The translations under genes were made by a program, and so were the position numbers. This document shows positions 14,817 through 14,893 of a DNA stretch of 14,893 nt, piece after piece. The DNA comes from an uncultured Mycoplasma sp. (GTDB taxonomy: Bacteria; Bacillota_I; Bacilli_A; Mycoplasmatales; Metamycoplasmataceae). The DNA lies in contig CASDWL010000067.1 in the NCBI GenBank assembly GCA_949284615.1, positions 1 to 14,893 of the forward strand, given 5' to 3'. The notes under the pieces were generated by a model that was not told the origin of the DNA, ran no database searches, and saw only the letters and a program-made list of their open reading frames with translations. How positions within the stretch are numbered: position 1 is the stretch's first letter; the number at the start of each line of letters is the position of its first letter.

Positions 14817-14878
14817 ATTGTAATTACAATCGCAACACTTAATAAAATTATGAAAGGTTGGGGTTGTGATTTTTTTAT
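14807..14878 (-). pseudogene. Out-of-frame start and membrane anchor of the LRR gene
   Basis: On the minus strand, GGAAGGA (14893-14887) is followed 8 bases later by ATA at 14878 and a 24-codon frame: KKSQPQP then FIILLSVAIVITIWEF, stopping at 14806-14804. Two Lys followed by a hydrophobic stretch is a typical signal or anchor sequence. It is one frame off the LRR frame. One extra G in the GGG at 14812-14814 would join them as ...VITIWGILKSLNFLF, a full-length transmembrane helix. The ATA could be a rare start or a mutated ATG. The window ends at 14893, so a start further upstream cannot be excluded. Confidence 0.45.
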
Positions 14879-14893
14879 ATAAAAAATCCTTCC

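Overview
The window is AT-rich DNA from a mollicute (Mycoplasma-type) bacterium that reads TGA as tryptophan. In-frame TGA codons fall where the protein families expect Trp in phoU, mnmA, rpoC, rpoB, trxB and the 3' leucine-rich-repeat gene, so several genes look fragmented only under the standard code. RpoB has a usual low-GC Gram-positive length (1184 aa). RpoC is unusually long (1413 aa), which I take, without any search, to favour the Hominis-type mycoplasmas over the mycoides/Spiroplasma group. The species is not identified.

Layout. (1) Bases 1-2660, plus strand: the 3' part of pstB (phosphate ABC transporter ATPase), phoU one base later, then mnmA (tRNA U34 2-thiouridylase). (2) Bases 2670-12583, minus strand: rpoB, rpoC and trxB are packed with 1-base and 8-base overlaps and end at a rho-independent terminator. 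Beyond that terminator lies a separate 377-aa gene that I read as a highly diverged FtsZ/tubulin-fold protein lacking the GTPase signature. It converges on mnmA with a 9-base gap. (3) Bases 12584-12834: a divergent AT-rich intergenic region with the rpoB leader and a probable tRNA promoter. (4) Bases 12835-13351, plus strand: six tRNA genes, Asn-Glu-Val-Thr-Lys-Leu, all with encoded CCA. (5) A perfect 22-bp inverted repeat (13431-13476) works as a terminator for both sides. (6) Bases 13506-14878, minus strand: a BspA-like leucine-rich-repeat protein made of 135-bp tandem units. Its membrane anchor appears to lie in a different reading frame just upstream, which suggests a frameshift.

How the genes fit together: the core is transcription (RpoB/RpoC) with thiol redox control (TrxB) and the tRNA pool. 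MnmA's substrates include the tRNA-Glu(UUC) and tRNA-Lys(UUU) encoded here. PstB/PhoU belong to phosphate uptake. The LRR protein is the only obvious surface or accessory gene. The observations most worth a second look are the degenerate FtsZ-like protein, the out-of-frame membrane anchor of the LRR gene, the RpoC insertions with altered zinc-finger spacing, and the altered nucleotide-binding motif of TrxB.
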